A stretch of DNA of 64,000 nucleotides, taken from positions 3,038,001-3,102,000 of the forward strand of contig NZ_CP093442.1 in the NCBI RefSeq assembly GCF_022814725.1, given 5' to 3'. Of the stretch, positions 26,258 to 33,170 are shown piece by piece; the stretch's first letter is position 1, and each line of letters begins with the position of its first letter. The translations under genes were made by a program, and so were the position numbers. The stretch comes from Bdellovibrio reynosensis. Lineage in GTDB: Bacteria; Bdellovibrionota; Bdellovibrionia; Bdellovibrionales; Bdellovibrionaceae. The notes below the pieces were generated by a model. The model made no database searches and was not told the DNA's origin. It worked only from the letters and a program-made list of their open reading frames with translations.

Positions 26258-27715
26258 CTAGTAAGACGGCAATGTTATTTGCGCCATTCGCTGATGGTCA
26301 TAATAAAGCTCGACAGCAGCCGTTTCACTCGCGGTGGATCGTTTGCTGTAAATTTCTAATGGCAATTCTTTATCGTTGTACTTTAATGCTCGGGCTTGAA
26401 GCTTTCCCTCAGGATAAATAGGGTAAACCACAGTGTCTTTATGTGAGACACGGCTAAGACGGTTTTCTTCGTCATAGAAGAATTCGATCTTTTTGCCACC
26501 GGGTTTTGAGGCGCTGATCATGCGATCTTCTTGATCATAAGACAGGGCGTATTTAAGTTTATCTGCAACATGTCCTAAAGCGATTTGTTCGACTAAAACT
26601 GCAACCACCAAGTCACGGCTGGCACCTTGTTTGTAACTATAAGTACGTGCTTCAAATGGCGAACTTACTTTTACGATCTGACCTTTGTTATTTCTTTCAA
26701 TCTTTGTAATCACGGTACCACGCGGACGGTGTTCAGTAACAGTGACGACATTACCATGGTCATCGTATTTATATTCTCTGCGAATTCCGCTTTCATCCAC
26801 TTCGGCAGCAACGATGCGCCGATTATCTAATGAATAAGAATAGGCATAACTTCGTTCAATGATCACGCCACCGTCACATTTTTTAGAAATACTGACTGCA
26901 TAGCGCGCAGGGGATTTCGTTGTATCTGTTTTATAATCATAATTTTCAGAACAGATATCTGTGCCTTTTAAACTTTTCACCCAGTCATTGCCATTGTAAG
27001 TGATATCGATACTTTTTTGCCCGGGCCAGGTGGCTTTAACAAGGTTGTGTTCAGTATCGTATTGATAAGTGTAGGTATTACCCCAGTAGTTCGTCGCACT
27101 GATTAAGTCATTATTTTTATAAGTGTAAGAGGCGATAACTTCCTTCATCGCTTTGTTACCGATCTTTTTGCTTAAGAACGTGATCTGCGTGATTCGCCCC
27201 TCATCATTGGTGTTAACCAAAGCTTTGCGCCCGTTGCCATCGGAGACTTCTTTAAGGTGCTTTTTTTCGTTATACTTTAATGAAACGTAGTCTAAGCCTT
27301 TTTTGATTTCAGTCAGTCTTCCGTTTTTATCAAAGACATCGACAGTTCCATCTTTATAGCTGCGCAAAAAATTAGAACCCTGCTTTACGATAGTACCATT
27401 GGCATCAGAATGTGACTTAAAGACAGAGCCCTTTTTTGAGTACTCAGTCTCTGCACCGTCCCCGCAATGTTTAACTAAAATTGATTCCTTATCAGCGATA
27501 AGTTTAGTTTCTAAATCAGAACACCAACCATAACCAAACCATCCGACATAAGTGGACCGACTGTTATAAGTTCTTTCAAGAGTGAGTTTTAGATCCAGGC
27601 CTTTACCTTGGTAATCAATCCAAGATTCCATAAACGATCCAGACGAAGAATCGACTAGGGCAGAAGCGTGAAAGGAAAAAACCAGTGCGGACAAAAACGT
27701 TAAGTGCCTGATCAT
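26258..27715 (-). CDS. Secreted YD-repeat (Rhs-like) protein, copy 1
   Basis: A 485-residue protein with a signal peptide ending ASA. It opens with the block found at the start of Rhs shells (LERTYNSRSTYVGWFGYGWC) followed by about ten YD-type repeats (YKYDDHGNVVTVTEHRPRG, FFYDEENRLSRVSHKD). It ends in a block shared with copy 2 (YYDHQRMAQITLPSY). It is far shorter than true Rhs proteins and lacks the PxxxxDPxG cleavage motif and toxin tip, so it is probably a beta-sheet scaffold or binding protein rather than a toxin carrier. GGGAG lies 5 nt before the ATG. It is divergent from a small Cys protein and transglycosylase-like gene; an inverted second copy of this set lies 2.4 kb away. Confidence 0.85.
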   Translation of the reverse strand: MIRHLTFLSALVFSFHASALVDSSSGSFMESWIDYQGKGLDLKLTLERTYNSRSTYVGWFGYGWCSDLETKLIADKESILVKHCGDGAETEYSKKGSVFKSHSDANGTIVKQGSNFLRSYKDGTVDVFDKNGRLTEIKKGLDYVSLKYNEKKHLKEVSDGNGRKALVNTNDEGRITQITFLSKKIGNKAMKEVIASYTYKNNDLISATNYWGNTYTYQYDTEHNLVKATWPGQKSIDITYNGNDWVKSLKGTDICSENYDYKTDTTKSPARYAVSISKKCDGGVIIERSYAYSYSLDNRRIVAAEVDESGIRREYKYDDHGNVVTVTEHRPRGTVITKIERNNKGQIVKVSSPFEARTYSYKQGASRDLVVAVLVEQIALGHVADKLKYALSYDQEDRMISASKPGGKKIEFFYDEENRLSRVSHKDTVVYPIYPEGKLQARALKYNDKELPLEIYSKRSTASETAAVELYYDHQRMAQITLPSY

Positions 27716-27754
27716 GGGAACTCCCTATATAGAATATTATCTGTTTAGTTTGTG

Positions 27755-27806
27755 GTCCTGTAAAAGAAATTATTTTCGACTTGGACTGAGGTGCTAATAT
27801 AAAATT
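27755..27806. promoter_or_regulatory. Conserved divergent promoter element, copy 1
   Basis: GTCCTGTAAAAGAAA, then TTTTCGACTT-GACTGA-GTG-TAAT-TAAAAT recurs in reverse orientation at 30022-30074 with few changes. It sits between the YD-repeat gene and the small Cys-protein gene in both places, so it probably holds shared promoter or operator sites. Confidence 0.7.
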
Positions 27807-27831
27807 GTATAAGGCAAGGACGGGTGAGTTT

Positions 27832-28077
27832 ATGAAAATTCTAGTGGTTACTTTTATGCTATTGATTTTCCCGATTGCAGGTTTTGCTACGGATCCAAAC
27901 TTGGATTCCTATAAACGCGCAGGGGAGTGTTTAGACCTTACTAAAAACAAAGACTGCGTTTACTGCCCCCAGCAAAAAAAGTTTATCAGTCTAGCACAAG
28001 ACTCTAGACCGCAAAGTGCCCCTGCCCAACAGCAAGTCATTGAAGATGGCTCTGAAACAAAAGAAGGCAACAGATAA
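27832..28077 (+). CDS. Small secreted Cys protein, copy 1
   Basis: An 81-residue protein: signal peptide (about 1-19, ending GFA), then the motif DPNLDSYKRAGECLDLTKN and a C-x2-C pair (CVYCP), then a polar disordered tail. Copy 2 shares DPNLxSYxRAGEC and CxxCP. Three Cys in the mature protein suggest disulfide or metal binding. GGTGA sits before the ATG at 27832. The stop shares one A with the start of the transglycosylase-like gene (TAATG), so the two are co-translated and probably act together. Confidence 0.78.
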   Translation: MKILVVTFMLLIFPIAGFATDPNLDSYKRAGECLDLTKNKDCVYCPQQKKFISLAQDSRPQSAPAQQQVIEDGSETKEGNR

Positions 28078-28781
28078 TGAAAAATAAAACCCTCGTTATT
28101 TTGATGCTTTTAGTGTTAGTGGCATCTTTTACTGTCAATGACGCTCAAGGAATGGCGCGTGCTAAAAGCTTTTTTTCAGCCATCGGTACTAAGACGTCTA
28201 ATCTGTTTGGAAAAGCTCGTTCCACTTTCACATCCTGTGCAAGTTGTTACAAAGGTTATGCAGGCAGAAAACCACCAGATAACAGCGAACTTCCACTATG
28301 GCATTATGTTGATCGTGGACCCGCATGGACTGAGATGACTTTAGCGGCGATTGACAGGGAAGGACTTACTGCCTTTAGCCCTAAGGATATGGAAGAGTAC
28401 TGTCCTAACTGGAACAGTCTTACCAAGGATCAACGACGAACTTTCTGGTTGCAGTTTTCTGCCAAGCTTTGCGAAATTGAATCTGACTTTACGCCCACGG
28501 CGACTTACAGGGAAAAAAACGGGACTTTGAGTAACGGACTTTTCAGTATGTCCGTCGGTGATGAGTGCGGCATGATGCACGAACCGAAAGACACCTTTGA
28601 TGAAAAAAAGAACATTGATTGCGCGATCCGAACCATGCGCTATAACTTGCAAAGAAACAATTACGTCTGCAAAGGTTTAGATAAAGGACTTTGTGCTTAC
28701 TGGGGTCCCCTTCGCCCGGGACGTGATAGTGGAGCGAACTTAAAAGCCTACACGAAACAACTTCTGTACTGTCGCCGATAA
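28077..28781 (+). CDS. Secreted lytic-transglycosylase-like protein, copy 1
   Basis: A 234-residue protein with a signal peptide (about 1-24). The core has lysozyme-like (SLT) features: FWLQFSAKLCEIESDFTPTA with Glu135 in the position of the catalytic Glu of ESxF motifs, then NGLFSMSVGDE in place of the usual GLMQ block, and a repeated Cys set (SCASCYKG, YCPNWN, CGMM, DCAI, VCKG, LCAYWGP). The spacing fits a peptidoglycan lyase that would act in the periplasm or on prey wall, but activity is unproven. It is paralogous to the protein at 28815-29753 and lacks that protein's Ala/Lys/Asp tail. A terminator follows at once. Confidence 0.82.
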   Translation: MKNKTLVILMLLVLVASFTVNDAQGMARAKSFFSAIGTKTSNLFGKARSTFTSCASCYKGYAGRKPPDNSELPLWHYVDRGPAWTEMTLAAIDREGLTAFSPKDMEEYCPNWNSLTKDQRRTFWLQFSAKLCEIESDFTPTATYREKNGTLSNGLFSMSVGDECGMMHEPKDTFDEKKNIDCAIRTMRYNLQRNNYVCKGLDKGLCAYWGPLRPGRDSGANLKAYTKQLLYCRR

Positions 28782-28782
28782 C

Positions 28783-28810
28783 AAAAAAGCGGCTTATTAA
28801 GCCGCTTTTC
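28783..28810. terminator. Bidirectional terminator at the centre of the mirrored cassette
   Basis: AAAAGCGGCTT (28785-28795), ATT, AAGCCGCTTTT (28799-28809). It serves both convergent transglycosylase-like genes and marks the symmetry centre of the duplicated block. Confidence 0.88.
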
Positions 28811-28814
28811 TGTT

Positions 28815-29753
28815 TTAATTATTCTCTTTTACCGCGTTTTCTTTTTCTTGCGCTGCTTTTTCTGCGGCGGCCTTATCGGCAGCTGCTTTATCTGCGGCTG
28901 CTTTATCTGCAGCGGCCTTATCGGCAGCCGCTTTATCAGCCGCCGCTTTCTTCGCCGCCGCTTCTGCCGCGGCTCTTTCTGCAGCTTGTTCTTCTTTTAA
29001 AGGAACTGCAGGTTTCCCAGTACAGACTGGAAGATTTCTTGTATACCGCAGGATGGCTGCTTTATTGGCCTTGGTCTGATTCACATAGTGCTTCGGATGA
29101 TCATTGATAGGTTGCCACATAACCCCTAGGCCCTTGTTGTAATCACTACCAATGTATCCATTATTTGAAACAATGGACTTCATGCGGTTGATGGCGCAAT
29201 CAATGTTTTTCTTGGGATCGCGACAATCATCATGGGTGCGAAGCCAAGGGCAGTTTCCCTTAGACATCTGAAATAGCCCGATGCTCATATCACCTGTAGA
29301 AGCACCCCTTGTTTCACGAAAGGAAAGATTGGTCTCAAATCCTGATTCGATTTCTGCAAGTTTTGAAGCAAATTGAAGCCAGAACTGTTCCCTTTGCGCA
29401 ACGGATAGTTTATTCCAATTTGGACAGTAGTGTTGACCATCAATCGGATTCAGCTGCCCCAGGCCTTCTTTTTTTATCGCGGCCATGGTGTATTCTGTGT
29501 AACTAGCGCCACCCGGAGCATAATGCCATTGAGGCGCATTGGACCCTAGCTCAGGAGTTTCATATCTAGTTCGATTCGCAGTACACTGCGAACAACCCAT
29601 CGTATTAAAACCTCTAGAAAACGGCGCGAACAGGGACTTAAAAAAGCTAGCTACTTTGCCTTCACCCATCGGCTTTTTAGACATCCCAGTAAGCGCAAGC
29701 AAACTGAAAGCAAGACACAGCCCAAGAAGGATTTTTTTATTCCAGCTTGGCAT
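28815..29753 (-). CDS. Secreted lytic-transglycosylase-like protein, copy 2, with Ala/Asp/Lys tail
   Basis: A 312-residue protein. Signal-like N-terminus (KKILLGLCLAFSLLALTG), then a lysozyme-like domain (about 70-240) with FWLQFASKLAEIESGFETNL (Glu136 as candidate catalytic Glu), SIGLFQMSKGNC and the same Cys framework as copy 1 (YCPNWN, DCAI). The last 55 residues are a TolA-like helical tail of AAADK units absent from copy 1; it may span the periplasm or bind wall. The start shares one base with the upstream small gene's stop (TAATG), exactly as in copy 1. Peptidoglycan cleavage is likely but unproven. Confidence 0.83.
   Translation of the reverse strand: MPSWNKKILLGLCLAFSLLALTGMSKKPMGEGKVASFFKSLFAPFSRGFNTMGCSQCTANRTRYETPELGSNAPQWHYAPGGASYTEYTMAAIKKEGLGQLNPIDGQHYCPNWNKLSVAQREQFWLQFASKLAEIESGFETNLSFRETRGASTGDMSIGLFQMSKGNCPWLRTHDDCRDPKKNIDCAINRMKSIVSNNGYIGSDYNKGLGVMWQPINDHPKHYVNQTKANKAAILRYTRNLPVCTGKPAVPLKEEQAAERAAAEAAAKKAAADKAAADKAAADKAAADKAAADKAAAEKAAQEKENAVKENN
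28855..28959 (-). repeat. 15-bp tandem repeat encoding AAADK units
   Basis: Seven 15-bp units lie in one frame, reading GCTTTATCTGCGGCT with variants on the + strand. They translate to Ala-Ala-Ala-Asp/Glu-Lys on the - strand. Third-position changes between units show the repeat is not brand new, but unit-number change is possible. Confidence 0.85.
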
Positions 29754-30001
29754 TAATTGACTCCCTCTTCAGTCACTTCTTCTTCGACTTCAAAACCTTC
29801 ATCTGTTGGAGTCGCCTGTGTGGTATTCGTCGGCAAAGTAATTTTTAACTTTTTAAGAGGGCATTCGCCACAAGTGTTGTTATTCGAAATATCAGAGCAT
29901 TCACCGGCGCGAAGATAGCTGTTAAGATTTGGATCTCCAGTACCAAATGAAATTGAAATATTGAAGAATACGAAGAGAAAAAATAAACTTCCACGCAACA
30001 T
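29753..30001 (-). CDS. Small secreted Cys protein, copy 2
   Basis: An 82-residue paralogue of the protein at 27832-28077: signal peptide (MLRGSLFFLFVFFNISISFG), then DPNLNSYLRAGECSDISNNN and CGECP, then an acidic tail (FEVEEEVTEEGVN) instead of the polar tail in copy 1. AGAGGCGG lies about 6 nt before the ATG at 30001. Translation is coupled to the following transglycosylase-like gene. Confidence 0.78.
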   Translation of the reverse strand: MLRGSLFFLFVFFNISISFGTGDPNLNSYLRAGECSDISNNNTCGECPLKKLKITLPTNTTQATPTDEGFEVEEEVTEEGVN

Positions 30002-30021
30002 AACAGACCGCCTCTTATAAA

Positions 30022-30074
30022 CCATTTTAGATTAACACTTCAGTCTAAGTCGAAAAGTTTTTCTTTTACAGGAC
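30022..30074. promoter_or_regulatory. Conserved divergent promoter element, copy 2
   Basis: Reverse-complement counterpart of 27755-27806. Read on the - strand it gives GTCCTGTAAAAGAAAAACTT then TTCGACTTAGACTGAAGTG and TAATCTAAAATGG. It lies between small Cys gene 2 and YD-repeat gene 2. Confidence 0.7.
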
Positions 30075-30111
30075 TATAAAACTAATTCGATACTAATATG
30101 GTGGAGTATTG

Positions 30112-31569
30112 ATGAAAAACCTTTGTGTGAGTCTGTTTATTTTAGCATCTTCCATTACAGCGCAAGCCATGGTGGACACCTCATCAGGATCTTATATTCA
30201 TTCCTGGATTGATTTTGAAAAGCCAGGTCTAGAACTTGCGATGAAACTTGAAAGAACCTATAACAGTCGTTCTAACCGTACCGGTTGGTTTGGTTATGGA
30301 TGGTGTACGGATTTAGAAACTTCAATTGATGTCAGTGAAAATGGTGTCCACTTTGTCTATTGTGGCGCTGGCCGAGATGTCACTTTCCGCAAAAAAGGAT
30401 CTAGTTTTGTAAGTAAAGATCCGTCAATGGGAGTCTTTACTAAAGAGGGTTCTACCTATATCAGAACTTTAAAAGATGGAACTCGAGAAAAGTATAACAA
30501 CGGTGTGCTGACTGAAATTGCTAAAGGCGAAGTGAAACTTTTCTTCAAGTATCAAGAAAATGGCCTGCCAAAAGAAATCGTAGATAACGAGGGAAGAAAA
30601 GTAGTATTCACTACCCAAAAAGCATTTGTGACAAAAGCTGTTTTTGTTACGAAAAAGCAAGACGGAACGACGCCGTTAATAAATGATCTAGGAAAATACG
30701 AATACAAAGACGATCTTTTGGTGCGCACCGTGAATTCGTGGGGAAATGCTTACAGCTATGCCTATGACAAAGATAAAAACATGGTGAAAGCGGTGTGGCC
30801 GGGGAATCAAAAAGTCGAAATGACCTATAGCACTTCAAGCGATTGGATCACGGGTATTAAGGGCGATGGCATCTGTTCAGAAGTTTACGACTACAAACTA
30901 GACAGTTCAAAAACTCCGCCAAAGTATGCTGTTGTTGTGAAGAAGGTTTGTGTGAATAACACCACAATTGAAAAATCTTATAGTTATCAGTTTTCTGGGG
31001 ATACACGACGAGTGATCGCCCATGAAAGTGATAACGAAGGAATTCAAAGACGTTACAAGTTTGACGACCAAGGAAACGTAATTGAAGTTACTGAAGAAAG
31101 ACCTCGTGGAAGTGTGACGACAAAAGTTCAGCGAAATAACAAGGGGTTGATCAGTAAGGTAAGTAATTCGTTTGAAGCAAGAAGTTACGTTTATAAAACG
31201 GGTGGCAGCACAGATTTGACTGTGAAGGTTGTTAAAGAAATGCTAGCCTTCGGAAAGTCGGTGGGATCAGAAGAATATCTTTTCACCTATAACGAAAATG
31301 ATCTGATGATCGGTGTGACTGGGCCTGATAAAGTTAAAGTCACTTATAAGTACGATGACAGAAATCGTTTAACACAAATCACAAAGAAAGATTTGGTTAT
31401 TGATGTTCTTTATGAAGAGTCATCAGCAAGCCCCATTGTTCTTAAACTTGCCGGGCAAAAAGTTCCATTAAGCTTAAATCGTTTTACAGCCACAGCCCCA
31501 CAAGTTGCGGCGTTAGAGTCGTACTATGACCATGCCCGAATGGCTGATCTATCAGTTCCTTATTATTAA
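30112..31569 (+). CDS. Secreted YD-repeat (Rhs-like) protein, copy 2
   Basis: A 485-residue paralogue of the protein at 26258-27715 with the same length and layout. Signal peptide ending AQA; LERTYNSRSNRTGWFGYGWC; about ten YD-type repeats (YKFDDQGNVIEVTEERPRG, YKYDDRNRLTQITKKD); final YYDHARMADLSVPYY. No toxin tip and no DPxG motif. GGAG lies 5 nt before the ATG at 30112. Unlike copy 1 it is not followed by Cys-rich genes; a strong terminator comes next. Exported beta-rich scaffold; role unknown. Confidence 0.85.
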   Translation: MKNLCVSLFILASSITAQAMVDTSSGSYIHSWIDFEKPGLELAMKLERTYNSRSNRTGWFGYGWCTDLETSIDVSENGVHFVYCGAGRDVTFRKKGSSFVSKDPSMGVFTKEGSTYIRTLKDGTREKYNNGVLTEIAKGEVKLFFKYQENGLPKEIVDNEGRKVVFTTQKAFVTKAVFVTKKQDGTTPLINDLGKYEYKDDLLVRTVNSWGNAYSYAYDKDKNMVKAVWPGNQKVEMTYSTSSDWITGIKGDGICSEVYDYKLDSSKTPPKYAVVVKKVCVNNTTIEKSYSYQFSGDTRRVIAHESDNEGIQRRYKFDDQGNVIEVTEERPRGSVTTKVQRNNKGLISKVSNSFEARSYVYKTGGSTDLTVKVVKEMLAFGKSVGSEEYLFTYNENDLMIGVTGPDKVKVTYKYDDRNRLTQITKKDLVIDVLYEESSASPIVLKLAGQKVPLSLNRFTATAPQVAALESYYDHARMADLSVPYY

Positions 31570-31585
31570 ATTAAGACGTCTAAAA

Positions 31586-31631
31586 ATAAAAAAGCCGCGG
31601 TAGTACTGATCAGTGCCGCGGCTTTTTTTTT
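31586..31631. terminator. Strong bidirectional terminator after YD-repeat gene 2
   Basis: AAAAAGCCGCGG pairs with CCGCGGCTTTTTTTT around a loop that contains the palindrome ACTGATCAGT. Also positioned to end the convergent NtrC-type gene. Confidence 0.88.
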
Positions 31632-31646
31632 CTAAGTGCGAAAAAA

Positions 31647-33170
31647 CTAGTTCACATAGTCTTTTGCATTGATCCCGTATTTTTCAATTTTACGAAGCAA
31701 AGTCTTTTTAGGAATGTTTGCATGCAATGCAGTTTGGTTGATTCTTCCTCTGAAAGTTTTAAGCGCCTTAATGATAAACTCTTTTTCAAAAGCCTCTTTT
31801 TGCGCGTTAAAGTCTAAATTTTCGCCAGAAAAACTAATAACCATATCGCCGTCAGCATCATCAGACTCTAGGGAGTCATCAGAATCAGAGCCGTCATCGT
31901 CAAGATCTGCATGGGCTTGAACCGCAGCATTTACGCCGGCAGATGCAATACTCTGAGCTGTTTCAAGCGGTTGAAGATCAATCAGATTTGTACCGGTAGC
32001 GATTAACAAAGCCTCAGGTAAAGACGCAATAGTGATGATGTTCGTCATCTCTAGAACAAAGGCATGTTCAATCACGTTTTCTAATTCACGGATATTGCCT
32101 GGCCAAGAATGCTTTTTAAGAACCGCCATGGCGTCAGCCGCGATACCGTTAATGCGTTTACCATGGGCCAGGTTGAATTTCTTAATAAAGATATTCACCA
32201 TGTGTTCCATGTCGTCTTTACGTTCAGCCAAAGCGGGCAAGAATATAGGTACAACGTTCAAACGATAGAAAAGGTCTTCACGGAAAGCACCCGTTTTAAT
32301 CATTTCTTCTAACGGGCGATTTGTCGCTGCAATAATTCTTACGTTAGTTGGGAATTCACGGTTGGAACCCACTGGCGTAAATAACTTTTCTTGAAGGACG
32401 CGTAAGATTTTAACTTGCATCAACTGCGGCATATCGCCGACTTCGTCCAAGAAAAGTGTTCCACCTTCAGCAAACTGAAATTTACCAATCTTGCGTTGAT
32501 CAGCGCCTGTGAATGAGCCCTTTTCGTGGCCGAAAAGTTCAGATTCGAAAAGATTTTCCGGGATCGCTGAACAGTTGATCGCAACAAATTTTTCGTCTTT
32601 GCGAGCAGAATTATAGTGAATGGCTTTTGCAACTAACTCTTTACCTGTACCAGAAGCACCACGAATTAAAACCGGTGTTTCTACTTTCGCCAGACGGTGA
32701 ATGATATTAAACACCTTCTGCATTTGTGACGTGTGACCGATAATTTTACGGCCTGCTTCAACCATCACTGGAGCGGATGCTGCGATATTTGAAATAAGAT
32801 TGTGAGCATTAACGGCTTTATCAATCAGTTGCAGCAAATCTTCGCTGCTAACTGGTTTTTGCAAATAATTGTAAGCACCGTCTTTAACTGCTTGGATTGC
32901 ATCGTTTAAGGTCGCGTGGGCTGTCATGATGATGACAATGATGCCGGGGTCGAACTCTTTAATTTGGCGAAGAGCTTCAAGTCCATTCATGCGCGGCATA
33001 TCGACGTCTAAAATCACAACGTCATATTTTTTCTCGCCACCTTTAACTTTTTCCATGGCATTGACGCCATCGAAAGCTTCATCGACTTCGAAACGTTGGG
33101 TGACTGCCAATGCAGATTTCACCGAGAGTCTTAACCCCTGATCGTCATCAACAACCAAAACCTTAAGCAT
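31647..33170 (-). CDS. NtrC-type sigma-54-dependent response regulator
   Basis: A 507-residue regulator. Receiver (1-120): VLVVDDDQG, phospho-Asp in VVILDVDMPRMNG, LQKPVSSED. AAA+ domain (about 145-385): Walker A GASGTGKE, the sigma-54 contact loop reading GSFTGA instead of the usual GAFTGA, and GGTLFLDEVGDMP. A long acidic insert (DLDDDGSDSDDSLESDDADG, about 420-440) lies before the Fis-type HTH (GRINQTALHANIPKKTLLRK). The start overlaps the CHASE2 kinase gene by 8 nt, so the kinase is its likely partner. It should activate sigma-54 promoters; targets are unknown. Confidence 0.92.
   Translation of the reverse strand: MLKVLVVDDDQGLRLSVKSALAVTQRFEVDEAFDGVNAMEKVKGGEKKYDVVILDVDMPRMNGLEALRQIKEFDPGIIVIIMTAHATLNDAIQAVKDGAYNYLQKPVSSEDLLQLIDKAVNAHNLISNIAASAPVMVEAGRKIIGHTSQMQKVFNIIHRLAKVETPVLIRGASGTGKELVAKAIHYNSARKDEKFVAINCSAIPENLFESELFGHEKGSFTGADQRKIGKFQFAEGGTLFLDEVGDMPQLMQVKILRVLQEKLFTPVGSNREFPTNVRIIAATNRPLEEMIKTGAFREDLFYRLNVVPIFLPALAERKDDMEHMVNIFIKKFNLAHGKRINGIAADAMAVLKKHSWPGNIRELENVIEHAFVLEMTNIITIASLPEALLIATGTNLIDLQPLETAQSIASAGVNAAVQAHADLDDDGSDSDDSLESDDADGDMVISFSGENLDFNAQKEAFEKEFIIKALKTFRGRINQTALHANIPKKTLLRKIEKYGINAKDYVN

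Noticed and set aside
26258-31569. Rhs toxin-immunity system
   Set aside because: Neither YD-repeat protein has the DPxG cleavage motif or a C-terminal toxin domain, and no immunity-like gene follows.
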